From the NCBI RefSeq assembly GCF_014199985.1, contig NZ_JACHOS010000012.1, positions 70,881 through 134,880 on the forward strand: a stretch of 64,000 nt of DNA, given 5' to 3'. The notes beneath the pieces are model-generated. The model saw only the letters and a program-made list of their open reading frames with translations, was not told where the DNA came from and made no database searches. Positions within the stretch are counted from its first letter, which is position 1. Each line of letters starts with the position of its first letter. A program made the position numbers and the translations under genes. The DNA is from Methylorubrum rhodesianum. Its GTDB lineage: Bacteria > Pseudomonadota > Alphaproteobacteria > Rhizobiales > Beijerinckiaceae. Below, piece by piece: positions 17,724 to 25,715 of the stretch.

Positions 17724-18104
17724 ATGTCGGCCACCCGGTCCTTTTGGCGTTCGTTGCTCACGGTCTTCCAGATCGTGTCGCTTGCCGCCTTTTCGGTGGC
17801 GGGTGCGGGACACTCGCACGCGGGGGAGCTTCACGTCGGACACGACACGTCCGTCTCGGTCGGGTACCAAGTGACTGGAGGGCCAGGTCAGGTTGACGAC
17901 ATGGTGGGCCATGCCGACCGAAGCGCCGAAGAGTCGGTGGCTGGTCCTTGCGGCCTTTGCTGCCCAGCGTCGTTCGCGCGCTGGGACTGCTTGACCGTCG
18001 TGGTTGCCTGGAAGCCCGAGCGAACGTTGGCTGGCGTCCGCAAAGTCACGTTCGACAGCGTGGTTCCTGAGACGCTTCCTGAACCCCCTCGAACCTTCGC
18101 CTGA
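17724..18104 (+). CDS. Small exported Cys/His-containing protein, first gene of metal operon
   Basis: 126-residue protein from the ATG at 17724, with a signal peptide (LLTVFQIVSLAAFSVAGAG) followed by HSHAGELHVGHD and a Cys cluster CGLCCPA. The His-rich start and the Cys pair suggest metal binding in the periplasm. I do not recognise a named family; short proteins of this kind often sit at the head of czc/cus-like operons. It precedes the adaptor gene by 83 bases and is probably cotranscribed with the RND system. No strong ribosome binding site is visible, so a slightly upstream start (ATG at 17703) is possible. Confidence 0.65.
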   Translation: MSATRSFWRSLLTVFQIVSLAAFSVAGAGHSHAGELHVGHDTSVSVGYQVTGGPGQVDDMVGHADRSAEESVAGPCGLCCPASFARWDCLTVVVAWKPERTLAGVRKVTFDSVVPETLPEPPRTFA

Positions 18105-18187
18105 GGTCCGCGCTCCAACGCGCGCCCTGAGCGGCTGTCCGTGAACGACAGCCGCCAGCCTCCTTTACGCGAAGGCTCGATCATCCC

Positions 18188-19915
18188 ATGCGTGTTCTCT
18201 ACGCCTCCGCCCTGCGGACGGCTCTCCTGGCGTTTGGCCTCTGGGCCGGTGCGCCGACGCTCGCCGTCGCCCATGAGGGGCACGACCACGGCAACGAGGC
18301 GCAGGCTCCGGCGGCGGCTACAGCGCCGCGCAGTACGTCGAGCACCGACGCGCTCGAATTGGTCGCCATCGTCCGAAGCGGCCGCTTGGCCGTGTTCCTC
18401 GACCGTGTGGGCACCAACGAGCCTGTGACGGACGCCGTCGTCCGAGCCGAGACGCCGGACGGCTCCCTCACCGCCTCGCCCATGCCGGACGGCAGCTACG
18501 CGGTCGATGCACATTGGAGCCTGCACCCCGGCGAGCACGAGGTGCTCTTCACCGTGACCGCGGCAGGCTCAACCGACATGTTTCCGGTCACGTTGACGGT
18601 GCGGGAGGCACCGCCGCCGAAGTCTGAGGCGGGTGTCTCCGCGTGGGCATCCGGCCTCGCCGCGGCCCACGACTTTCAGCGCCACCTGAAGGAGGCCGAC
18701 CCGCTGCCGCTGGCCATCGGCGGCACCGGCTTCCTTCTCGGCATCGCGGTCACGCTCCTGATGAAGGGGCGCCGTTACTTGCCGGCCACTGCCCTCGTCG
18801 CCCTCATCGTCGCCCTCGCGTTCGCGCCGCGCGCCTTCGCGGGCGAGGGGCACGGTCACGGGAGTGCCCCCGGATCGCAAACCACCCTCATGGCCGCCCC
18901 GGCGCCGGCGGGACAGGACTTGGCGCGACGTCAACCGGACGGGTCGATCTTCGTGCCCAAGCCCACCCAGAGGGTACTGGCCGTGCGCACGGTGGTGACA
19001 TCCTCCGACATCATGCGCCGCACCGTCGAGCTGCCGGGGCGCATCGTGCCCGATCCGAGTGCCAGCGGGGTCGTGCAGTCCTCGGTCGGCGGCCGGCTCT
19101 CGCCGCCGGAATCCGGGATCTTCCCGCGGCTCGGCACGCGGGTGCGCAAGGGCGAGGTGCTGGCCTATGTCACGCCGCCGGTGCAGGCGGTCGACGCCTC
19201 CGACATGCGCCAACGCCAGGGCGAACTCGACCAGCAGATCGCAGTCACGGAGCGACGGGTCGAACGTTACCGCAAGCTCGCACCGGGCGGCGCCGTATCG
19301 CAGGTGCAACTGGAGGACGCCCAGGCCGAGCTGAAGGGTCTGCTCGACCGCCGCGCCGCCCTCGACACAATCCGCCAGCAGCCCGAAGCACTCAAGGCGC
19401 CGGTCGACGGCGTGATCGCCGAGGCGACCGCCGTGGCCGGGCAGATGGCGAGCCCCGGCGTGCAGGTGTTCCAGATCGTCGACCCGACCCGCCTCTGGAT
19501 CGAGGCGCTGAGCTTCGACGCCCTCACCGGCGGCCAGCACGCCACCGCCCGCCTTGCCGACGGTCGCATGCTGCGCCTCGCCTACATGGGCGCAGGGCTC
19601 GCCGACCGCAGCCAAGCCGTGCCGATGCACTTCGCCGTCGAAGGCGCGCCGTCGGAACTGCGGACCGGGCAGTTCGTCACCGTGCTGGCCGCAACCGACG
19701 CACAGCAGAAGGGGTTGGCGCTTCCGCGCATGAGCGTGGTGCGTGGCGGCAACGGCCAAAGCATCGTCTACGAGCACACCGCGCCGGAGCGCTTCGAGCC
19801 CCGCGAGGTGCGGGTCGAGCCGCTCGATGCGGGGCAGGTGCTGGTCGTCTCCGGGCTCGCCGCGGGCAAGCGGATCGTGACCCAAGGCGCCGAACTCCTC
19901 AACCAGGTCCGCTGA
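18188..19915 (+). CDS. RND efflux periplasmic adaptor, heavy-metal type
   Basis: 575-residue membrane fusion protein. A signal peptide is followed by a His-rich stretch (HEGHDHGNE) and an extra N-terminal beta domain of about 100 residues. A transmembrane segment lies near 178-195, with a second hydrophobic stretch ending in AFAGEGHGHG. The HlyD/CusB-type core begins near 250: the lipoyl halves (RTVELPGRI and ALKAPVDGVIAEATAVAGQM) flank a coiled-coil hairpin rich in Gln/Glu/Arg, then the beta-barrel and membrane-proximal domains. This is longer than ordinary adaptors because of the N-terminal module. It links the inner-membrane pump encoded 12 bases downstream to an outer-membrane channel, which this operon does not encode. 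The His-rich segments point to a divalent or soft metal substrate. Confidence 0.88.
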   Translation: MRVLYASALRTALLAFGLWAGAPTLAVAHEGHDHGNEAQAPAAATAPRSTSSTDALELVAIVRSGRLAVFLDRVGTNEPVTDAVVRAETPDGSLTASPMPDGSYAVDAHWSLHPGEHEVLFTVTAAGSTDMFPVTLTVREAPPPKSEAGVSAWASGLAAAHDFQRHLKEADPLPLAIGGTGFLLGIAVTLLMKGRRYLPATALVALIVALAFAPRAFAGEGHGHGSAPGSQTTLMAAPAPAGQDLARRQPDGSIFVPKPTQRVLAVRTVVTSSDIMRRTVELPGRIVPDPSASGVVQSSVGGRLSPPESGIFPRLGTRVRKGEVLAYVTPPVQAVDASDMRQRQGELDQQIAVTERRVERYRKLAPGGAVSQVQLEDAQAELKGLLDRRAALDTIRQQPEALKAPVDGVIAEATAVAGQMASPGVQVFQIVDPTRLWIEALSFDALTGGQHATARLADGRMLRLAYMGAGLADRSQAVPMHFAVEGAPSELRTGQFVTVLAATDAQQKGLALPRMSVVRGGNGQSIVYEHTAPERFEPREVRVEPLDAGQVLVVSGLAAGKRIVTQGAELLNQVR

Positions 19916-19927
19916 GGAGGCCAACCC

Positions 19928-22900
19928 GTGTTCACGCTCCTCGTCACGCAATCCCTGCGCAACCGCCTCCTCGTACTGGCGCTTGCCGCGGTGCTCGTCA
20001 TCTACGGTGCCTTCACCGCGACCAAGCTTCCGGTCGACGTATTCCCGGACCTCAATCGGCCGACGGTGACGATCATGACCGAGGCCGAGGGACTCGCCCC
20101 CCAGGAGGTCGAGCAGCTCGTCACGTTCCCGGTCGAGACGCAGATGAACGGCCTGCCGGGCGTGACCCGGGTGCGTTCCGTGTCCGGCGTCGGCCTCTCG
20201 GTGATCTACGTCGAGTTCGACTGGGGCACCGACATCTACCGCAACCGCCAGCAGGTCGCCGAGCGCCTCGCGATGGTGCGCCCGCAACTACCCCCAAACG
20301 TCAACCCGATGATGGGTCCGGTCTCCTCGATCATGGGCCAGATCGTGATGGTCGCCCTCAACGGCGGCACGGTCTCGCCGATGCAATTGCGGGAACTCGC
20401 CGACTTCACCATCCGACCACGCCTGCTCTCGATCCCCGGCGTCGCCCAGGTGATCCCGATGGGCGGCGAGGTGCGCCAGTTCCGCGTCGCGCCCCAGCCC
20501 ACGGCCCTGCGGGCGCTCGGCGTCACCCATGGCCAACTGGAGACGGCGCTGGCTCAGTTCGGCACCAACACCGGCGGCGGCTTCACCGACCAGTACGCCC
20601 GCGAGTACCTGATCCGGAACCTCGGCCGGAGCATGAGCCTCGACGACCTGCGCAACATGGTCGTCGCCACCGTCAACGGCCGACCGATCTACCTGCGGCA
20701 GGTGGCCGAGGTCTCCTTCGCGGCCCGGGTGAAGCGGGGTGATGCCGGTTACATGGGCGCGCCCGCGGTCGTGGTCTCGGTCGAGAAGCAGCCGGCCGTC
20801 GACACGGTGCGGCTCACCCGCGAGGTCGAGACGGCCCTCGCGGAGATCACCGCCAGCCTGAACGCCTGCGGCCCCGACGCGGGCAAGGGCAGCTCGGATC
20901 GGACGGGTCCGTCCGTGGCCGAACCCGTCGGCGAGGCATGCGCCTTCAAGGGCGTGCGCGCCGACCAGCTCATCTTCCGGCAGGCGAACTTCATCGAGAC
21001 CTCGATACGCAACGTCGAGACGGTGCTGATGGAGGCCGTCGTCGTCGTCGCGGTGGTGCTGTTCGCCTTCCTCTTGAACGTGCGCACCACCGCGATCTCG
21101 CTCACGGCGATCCCGGTCTCGATCCTGGCGACCGCGGTCGTGTTCCACCTCGCCGGGCTGTCGATCAATACGATGACCCTTGGCGGCCTCGCCATCGCCA
21201 TCGGCGAACTCGTCGACGACGCGGTGGTCGACGTCGAAAACATTTTTCGGAGACTCGGCGAGAACCGTAAAGCGGGTAACCCCAAAAGCGTCTTCACAGT
21301 CGTGGTAGAGGCCTCGAACGAGGTGCGCTCCGGCATCGTCTACGCCACTATGGTGATCGTGCTGGTGTTCGTGCCGCTCTTCGCCCTGTCGGGCATCGAG
21401 GGCCGGCTCTTCGCCCCGCTGGGTCAGGCCTACATCGTCTCGATCCTGGCGAGCCTCCTCGTCTCCATCACCCTGACGCCGGTGCTGGCCTACTACCTGC
21501 TGCCGGGCCTCAAGCGACTGGAGGAGCATGACAGCCAATTCCTCAAGTGGCTTAAGCGCGGGAACGCCGCCCTGCTGCGCGGCCTGCTCGGGCATGGCCG
21601 GCCGGTCATGGCGGTCGCCGGTCTGGCGGTGGCGGCGGCCGGGCTCGCGGCGACCTTCCTGCCACGCACCTTCCTGCCGCCGTTCAACGAGGGCTCGTTC
21701 ACGGTCAACATGACCTTCAACCCCGGCATCTCGCTGGCCGAGAGCAACCGGATCGGACTGGTGGCGGAACGGCTGCTCCTGGAGATGCAGGACGTGAAGT
21801 CCATCGGTCGCCGCACCGGCCGGGCCGAGCTCGACGAGCACGCGGAAGGCGTCCACTCCTCCGACCTTGAGATCGACCTGAAGCCGGGGTCGCGACCCAA
21901 GCCCGAACTCGTCACCGACATCCGCGGGCGCCTCGCGGTGCTGCCCGTCAGCGTCAACGTCGGCCAGCCGATCTCGCACCGGCTCGACCACATGCTCTCG
22001 GGCGTGCGCGCCGAGATCGCGCTCAAGATCTTCGGCGAGGATCTCGACACCCTGCGCGCGCTCGCCGAGGACACGAGGGCGCGGCTCTCGGACATCCCCG
22101 GCCTCGCCGACCTCCAGGTCGAGAAGCAGGTGCTCATCCCCCAGTTGGAAATTCGCGTCGACTATGCCCGCGCGGCCCTCTACGGCGTCCAACCCGCGGC
22201 CCTGGTCGAGCAGTTGAGCCGCCTGTCGAACGGGCAGGTGGTCTCGCGGGTGGTGGACGGCTACCGCCGCTTCGACGTGGTGATGCGCCTCTCCGACACG
22301 ATGCGCACGACCCAGCGCCTCGGCGACCTCCTCATCGAGACCCCGTCCGGCTGGGTGCCGGCCCGCCAGATCGCCGACATCCGCGAGACCGACGGGCCGA
22401 ACCAGATCCTGCGCGAGAACGCCCGGCGCCGCATCGTCGTGCAGGCCAACACCCAACCCGGCTCCGACATGGGAAAGATCGTCCAGGCCATCCAGGAGAA
22501 GGTCGCCGCGGCGAACTTGCCCAACGGGTACGCCACGAGCCTGGAGGGCTCTTTCCAGGCCCAGGCAGAGGCGAGCCGGACCATCGGCCTGCTGTCGCTG
22601 CTCTCCCTCGCCCTGGTCTTCGCGCTGCTCTACTCCCGTTACCGCTCGGTCGTCTTCACGCTGATCATCCTAGGCAGCATCCCGCTCGCCCTGATCGGCT
22701 CGGTGGCCGCCCTTTGGATAGCCGGGCAACCACTCTCGGTCGCCTCGATGATCGGCTTCATCACGCTGACCGGCATCGCCACCCGCAACGGCATCCTCAA
22801 GATCAGCCACTACCTGAACCTTGCCATCCACGAGGGCATGCCGTTCGGGCGCGACCTCGTCATCCGCGGCAGCTTGGAGCGGCTGGCGCCGGTCCTGATG

Positions 22901-23155
22901 ACGGCGCTCTCGGCGGGCGTCGCCCTGGTGCCGCTGATGATCGGCGCCGACGCGCCGGGCAAGGAGATCCTGCACCCCGTGGCGGTGACGATCTTCGGCG
23001 GCCTGATCAGTGCGACGCTGCTCGACACCGTGCTGACCCCGGTGCTGTTCCTGACCTTCGGCCGCAAGCCCCTGGAGCGGCTGCGGGACGAGGCCCGTCA
23101 CCGCCCCGAGGCTTCACCCGAGGCACCGAGAAGTTCGCCCGTCGAGGCGTTCTGA
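19928..23155 (+). CDS. Heavy-metal RND efflux pump, inner-membrane subunit
   Basis: 1075-residue RND transporter (CusA/CzcA superfamily), full length with twelve expected helices. It begins MFTLLVTQSLRNRLL and has the KLPVDVFPDLNRP motif after TM1. The TM4 segment reads AIGELVDDAVVDVEN. This differs from the DFGxxxDGA signature of Zn/Co/Cd-type pumps such as the one encoded at 25716-28964, so the two pumps in this window probably differ in metal. A Cys-containing stretch of about 45 residues (near residues 315-345, with CGPDAGKGS and EACAFKG) sits just before TM2. The metal cannot be assigned from sequence. The gene follows its adaptor by 12 bases and has the GAGGAGG of the junction as its ribosome binding site. 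Confidence 0.9.
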   Translation: MFTLLVTQSLRNRLLVLALAAVLVIYGAFTATKLPVDVFPDLNRPTVTIMTEAEGLAPQEVEQLVTFPVETQMNGLPGVTRVRSVSGVGLSVIYVEFDWGTDIYRNRQQVAERLAMVRPQLPPNVNPMMGPVSSIMGQIVMVALNGGTVSPMQLRELADFTIRPRLLSIPGVAQVIPMGGEVRQFRVAPQPTALRALGVTHGQLETALAQFGTNTGGGFTDQYAREYLIRNLGRSMSLDDLRNMVVATVNGRPIYLRQVAEVSFAARVKRGDAGYMGAPAVVVSVEKQPAVDTVRLTREVETALAEITASLNACGPDAGKGSSDRTGPSVAEPVGEACAFKGVRADQLIFRQANFIETSIRNVETVLMEAVVVVAVVLFAFLLNVRTTAISLTAIPVSILATAVVFHLAGLSINTMTLGGLAIAIGELVDDAVVDVENIFRRLGENRKAGNPKSVFTVVVEASNEVRSGIVYATMVIVLVFVPLFALSGIEGRLFAPLGQAYIVSILASLLVSITLTPVLAYYLLPGLKRLEEHDSQFLKWLKRGNAALLRGLLGHGRPVMAVAGLAVAAAGLAATFLPRTFLPPFNEGSFTVNMTFNPGISLAESNRIGLVAERLLLEMQDVKSIGRRTGRAELDEHAEGVHSSDLEIDLKPGSRPKPELVTDIRGRLAVLPVSVNVGQPISHRLDHMLSGVRAEIALKIFGEDLDTLRALAEDTRARLSDIPGLADLQVEKQVLIPQLEIRVDYARAALYGVQPAALVEQLSRLSNGQVVSRVVDGYRRFDVVMRLSDTMRTTQRLGDLLIETPSGWVPARQIADIRETDGPNQILRENARRRIVVQANTQPGSDMGKIVQAIQEKVAAANLPNGYATSLEGSFQAQAEASRTIGLLSLLSLALVFALLYSRYRSVVFTLIILGSIPLALIGSVAALWIAGQPLSVASMIGFITLTGIATRNGILKISHYLNLAIHEGMPFGRDLVIRGSLERLAPVLMTALSAGVALVPLMIGADAPGKEILHPVAVTIFGGLISATLLDTVLTPVLFLTFGRKPLERLRDEARHRPEASPEAPRSSPVEAF

Positions 23156-23187
23156 GACCTTCCCGACCCCCGAGAAAGGACATCGTC

Positions 23188-23553
23188 ATGCGCTCCCCCT
23201 TCCGCCTCGCCGTCGTTGCCGTCGCCATCGCCCTCGCGTCGCCCTGCCTCGCCGCCGGCCCGAACGGCGGCCAGACGACGGTCGCCGATGGACATCCCGT
23301 CGAGTTCGTCGCGACCGAGACCGGCATCACCTTCTTCGTGACCGGTGAGGACGGCAAGCCGGTCGAGACCGCCGGCCTCTCGGCCAAGGCATTCGTGCAG
23401 GTCGGAGGCAAGACGGAGACGCTGACCCTGAAGCCGGGGGCGCCGAACAAGCTCATGGCCGACCTTAAGGCCCCGCTGGCGGCGGGAGCGAAGGTCGTGC
23501 TGTCCGCGAAGATGCACGGGCACAACATCCAGGCGCGGTTCGAGAAGCAGTAG
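23188..23553 (+). CDS. Small periplasmic protein of the RND operon
   Basis: 121 residues with a clear signal peptide (AVVAVAIALASPCLAAG). The mature part is beta-rich with no strong motif except a C-terminal KMHGHNIQARF. It lies 32 bases after the pump gene, with GAAAGGA as ribosome binding site, so it is the last gene of the operon. Similar small proteins end many heavy-metal efflux operons and may act as periplasmic metal chaperones. That role is inferred from position and export only. Confidence 0.75.
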   Translation: MRSPFRLAVVAVAIALASPCLAAGPNGGQTTVADGHPVEFVATETGITFFVTGEDGKPVETAGLSAKAFVQVGGKTETLTLKPGAPNKLMADLKAPLAAGAKVVLSAKMHGHNIQARFEKQ

Positions 23554-23619
23554 GGCCGTCGGTGGGGCGGCCCGTGCGGTTCCTTCCGCGCAGGCCGCCT
23601 CGGCCCGGCTACCTCCGGG

Positions 23620-23790
23620 TCAGGACAAATGGCCCAGGAGCACCAGGAAGCCCAGGAGCAGGAAGCACACCGCCAGCACCTTGACGAGGTCGCGTCCCGC
23701 CCGCCTTCTGACGTGCGGACGGGCACGACGCCTGCCGCGCGGCTTGGACTCCCATCTCTCGATTTCCCGGGCCAGCTTCTTGCCTACCAT
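23620..23790 (-). CDS. 56-residue single-pass membrane protein
   Basis: A short gene starting with ATG at 23790 and ending at 23620. The N-terminal 35 residues are strongly basic (MVGKKLAREIERWESKPRGR, then RRRARPHVRRRAGRD). They are followed by one hydrophobic helix (LVKVLAVCFLLLGFLVLLG) and a stop. The gene starts 12 bases after the CDF transporter's stop and shares its strand, so it is the last gene of the second metal operon. The basic tail facing the cytoplasm and single helix suggest a small accessory subunit of the transporter. There is no homology I can name. Confidence 0.55.
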   Translation of the reverse strand: MVGKKLAREIERWESKPRGRRRARPHVRRRAGRDLVKVLAVCFLLLGFLVLLGHLS

Positions 23791-23802
23791 GGCCGCGCCG
23801 CC

Positions 23803-24744
23803 TCAGACGGGAAGGTGCGGGAACTCCGCGGAGAGTGCCTCGTCCTCGACCTGGACGGTGACGTGCTCGATGCCGTGCCGCTCCTTCATTAGGCCCCGCA
23901 CGGCACGGATCACCGCCGGCCCGCCGGCGACGTCGTCGACCACCACGTGCCCGCTCATCGCGTCGAAGCCCGACGTCAACGTCCAGGCATGCAGGTCGTA
24001 GGCGCGGCGCACCCCCGGCATCGCCTCGATCTCGGTCTTCAGGGCGGCGAGGTCCACGCCGGGAGGCGTGCCCTCCAACAGGATGTGAAGGGCTTCGCTC
24101 AGCAGTCGCCAGGTCCGGGGTACGATGAACAGGCCTATGCCGGCGCCGATGAGAGGATCGACCCAGGTCCAGCCCGTGCCCATCACCACGAGGGCCGCGA
24201 GGATGACGCCGACCGAGCCCAGCATGTCCGAAAAGACTTCGAAGTAGGCGCCCTTCACGTTGAGGCTCTCGGACGAGCCGCCCGACAGCAGCTTCATGCT
24301 GGCGAGGTTCACGCCCAGCCCAACCAGCGCCACCAGCATCATCGGCCAGCCGAGGATCTCGGTCGGCTCCACGAAGCGCCGATAGGCCTCGTAGAGGATG
24401 TAGGCGGTGACCCCGAGCAGCACGACGGCGTTGGCGAGCGCCGCGAGGATCTCGAAGCGCATATACCCGAAGCTCTTGCCCGCCGTCGGCGCCTTGGCCG
24501 CGTAGTGAATGGCGAGCAACGCCAGGGCGAGGCCGCCGGCGTCCGTGACCATGTGCGCGGCATCCGCCAGGAGCGCGAGGCTGCCGGTGAGCAGGCCGCC
24601 GACGACCTCGGCGAACATGTAGGTCAAGGTCAGCCCGAGCGCCCAGGCGAGGCGTCCCTTGTTGCGGGCCGCAGCCGAGCCCGAGGGAATGCCGCCGCCG
24701 TGCGAATGCCCATGGCCGCCGCCGTGTGCGTGTCCGTGTCCCAT
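23803..24744 (-). CDS. CDF-family cation exporter (CzcD-like)
   Basis: 313-residue cation diffusion facilitator. The His-rich N-terminus (MGHGHAHGGGHGHSHGGG) is followed by six helices and a cytoplasmic C-terminal domain ending in HVTVQVED. TM2 has the expected metal site HMVTD. In TM5 the usual His is replaced: the site reads EVFSD, giving Glu/Asp instead of His/Asp. A related sequence occurs, as far as I recall, in the CzcD subgroup, so the change need not abolish transport. These proteins export Zn2+, Cd2+ or Co2+ to the periplasm in exchange for protons, supplying the RND pump of the same operon. It follows the exported protein gene at 24787 by about 40 bases. Confidence 0.9.
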   Translation of the reverse strand: MGHGHAHGGGHGHSHGGGIPSGSAAARNKGRLAWALGLTLTYMFAEVVGGLLTGSLALLADAAHMVTDAGGLALALLAIHYAAKAPTAGKSFGYMRFEILAALANAVVLLGVTAYILYEAYRRFVEPTEILGWPMMLVALVGLGVNLASMKLLSGGSSESLNVKGAYFEVFSDMLGSVGVILAALVVMGTGWTWVDPLIGAGIGLFIVPRTWRLLSEALHILLEGTPPGVDLAALKTEIEAMPGVRRAYDLHAWTLTSGFDAMSGHVVVDDVAGGPAVIRAVRGLMKERHGIEHVTVQVEDEALSAEFPHLPV

Positions 24745-24786
24745 ATGCCGATCCCAGGTTTGCGATGATGTGTCCGACCGCGGGTT

Positions 24787-25329
24787 TCAGGGCGCGATTC
24801 CGCCGATCAGGTCGGCCACGTGTGCGCCAGCCGGATGCCCGGCCTCGACGTGGTGCGTCCCGGAACAGGCCTGGTATCCGGGGCCGAACGTCGTCATGAC
24901 GAGTTCGCGCCGTCCGTCCGCGGTTTCGCGGCTGGCCAGCAGCGCCTGCCCACCGGGCCAGAGTTCCGCATCCGCCGTCGGTCCCGGCTCGGGTTCGCCG
25001 TAACGGCGAACGCCTTCGTCGTGGATGGCCCGACGCGCTTTCGCGAGGTCGTCGCCGGAGAGTGGCACGCCGACCCAGACCACCTGCTGCAGCCCCTCGG
25101 TCCGGCAGATCACCAGGATGACCTCGGCCGTCCCGGGTCCCGTGGCCGGCCGCCAACCCTGCGGGTAGTACAGGGCCGTCAAGTTCGCCTCGCGGTCGAC
25201 CTTCAGCGGACGGGGCACTTCGGAGAGCGGTCCCCACGCAAGGCCGAACGGCGCCTCGCCCGCATCGGCGGCGAGGGCCGGGACGACCGCGAATGCGGCC
25301 GCGTGAAGGACGCGCAGGTGCCACCTCAT
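24787..25329 (-). CDS. Exported protein of unknown function in czc-type operon
   Basis: 180 residues with a signal peptide (LHAAAFAVVPALAADAG) and an otherwise globular body. It has a conserved-looking FGLAWGP start, one Cys in VICRTEG, and a Gly/Tyr/Cys segment GPGYQACSGTHH near the C-terminus. The two cysteines could form a disulfide in the periplasm. I do not recognise the family. The operon position between the RND pump and the CDF exporter suggests a periplasmic role in metal handling or sensing; this is inference. Confidence 0.65.
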   Translation of the reverse strand: MRWHLRVLHAAAFAVVPALAADAGEAPFGLAWGPLSEVPRPLKVDREANLTALYYPQGWRPATGPGTAEVILVICRTEGLQQVVWVGVPLSGDDLAKARRAIHDEGVRRYGEPEPGPTADAELWPGGQALLASRETADGRRELVMTTFGPGYQACSGTHHVEAGHPAGAHVADLIGGIAP

Positions 25330-25356
25330 CGCTCGGTCTCCCGTCGGACCCGGTTC

Positions 25357-25710
25357 CTAGGACGCGGGTCCACGCAGTCGGTGGTAGAGGGCACGAACCG
25401 CGTCCGAGTAATCGGTGGCCGGATTGGCCGCGCAGAACGTGCGTAGGAAGTCCGCCTGGGCGGCCAAGGGCATGGAGGGCGGCGCGAGGTCCAAGCCCTC
25501 GTCGACCCCGTCCGGCGCCCGGATCAGCGCGCCGCTCATGAACCCCTGCGCCCAGGCGAAGTAGTCGCGCTCCATGGCTGGCTGCGCCGCGGCATCCGCG
25601 CCGAACCGGGCACAGGAGGCGGCACCGATGCCGACGATCTTGGTCGGCTCGGCCTGAACGGCCATGGTCAAGCCGAACCACACGAGCATGCCCGACCGGA
25701 CCCTTCCCAT
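25357..25710 (-). CDS. Small exported protein (YFAWAQGFMSG-type)
   Basis: 117 residues (110 if the second ATG at 25689 is used). A signal peptide ending near VQAEP is followed by IGIGAASCARF, then DYFAWAQGFMSGALI, and a second Cys in LRTFCAANP. The pattern of two cysteines around a helical core with an aromatic AWAQGFMSG motif is shared by small periplasmic proteins found in many proteobacteria, none with an assigned role that I know. It starts only five bases after the pump gene stops, so it is cotranscribed with it. Confidence 0.6.
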   Translation of the reverse strand: MGRVRSGMLVWFGLTMAVQAEPTKIVGIGAASCARFGADAAAQPAMERDYFAWAQGFMSGALIRAPDGVDEGLDLAPPSMPLAAQADFLRTFCAANPATDYSDAVRALYHRLRGPAS

Positions 25711-25715
25711 CGGGG

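Noticed and set aside
20288..22456. 722-residue minus-strand frame inside the RND pump gene
   Set aside because: Shadow of the pump coding sequence in high-GC DNA.
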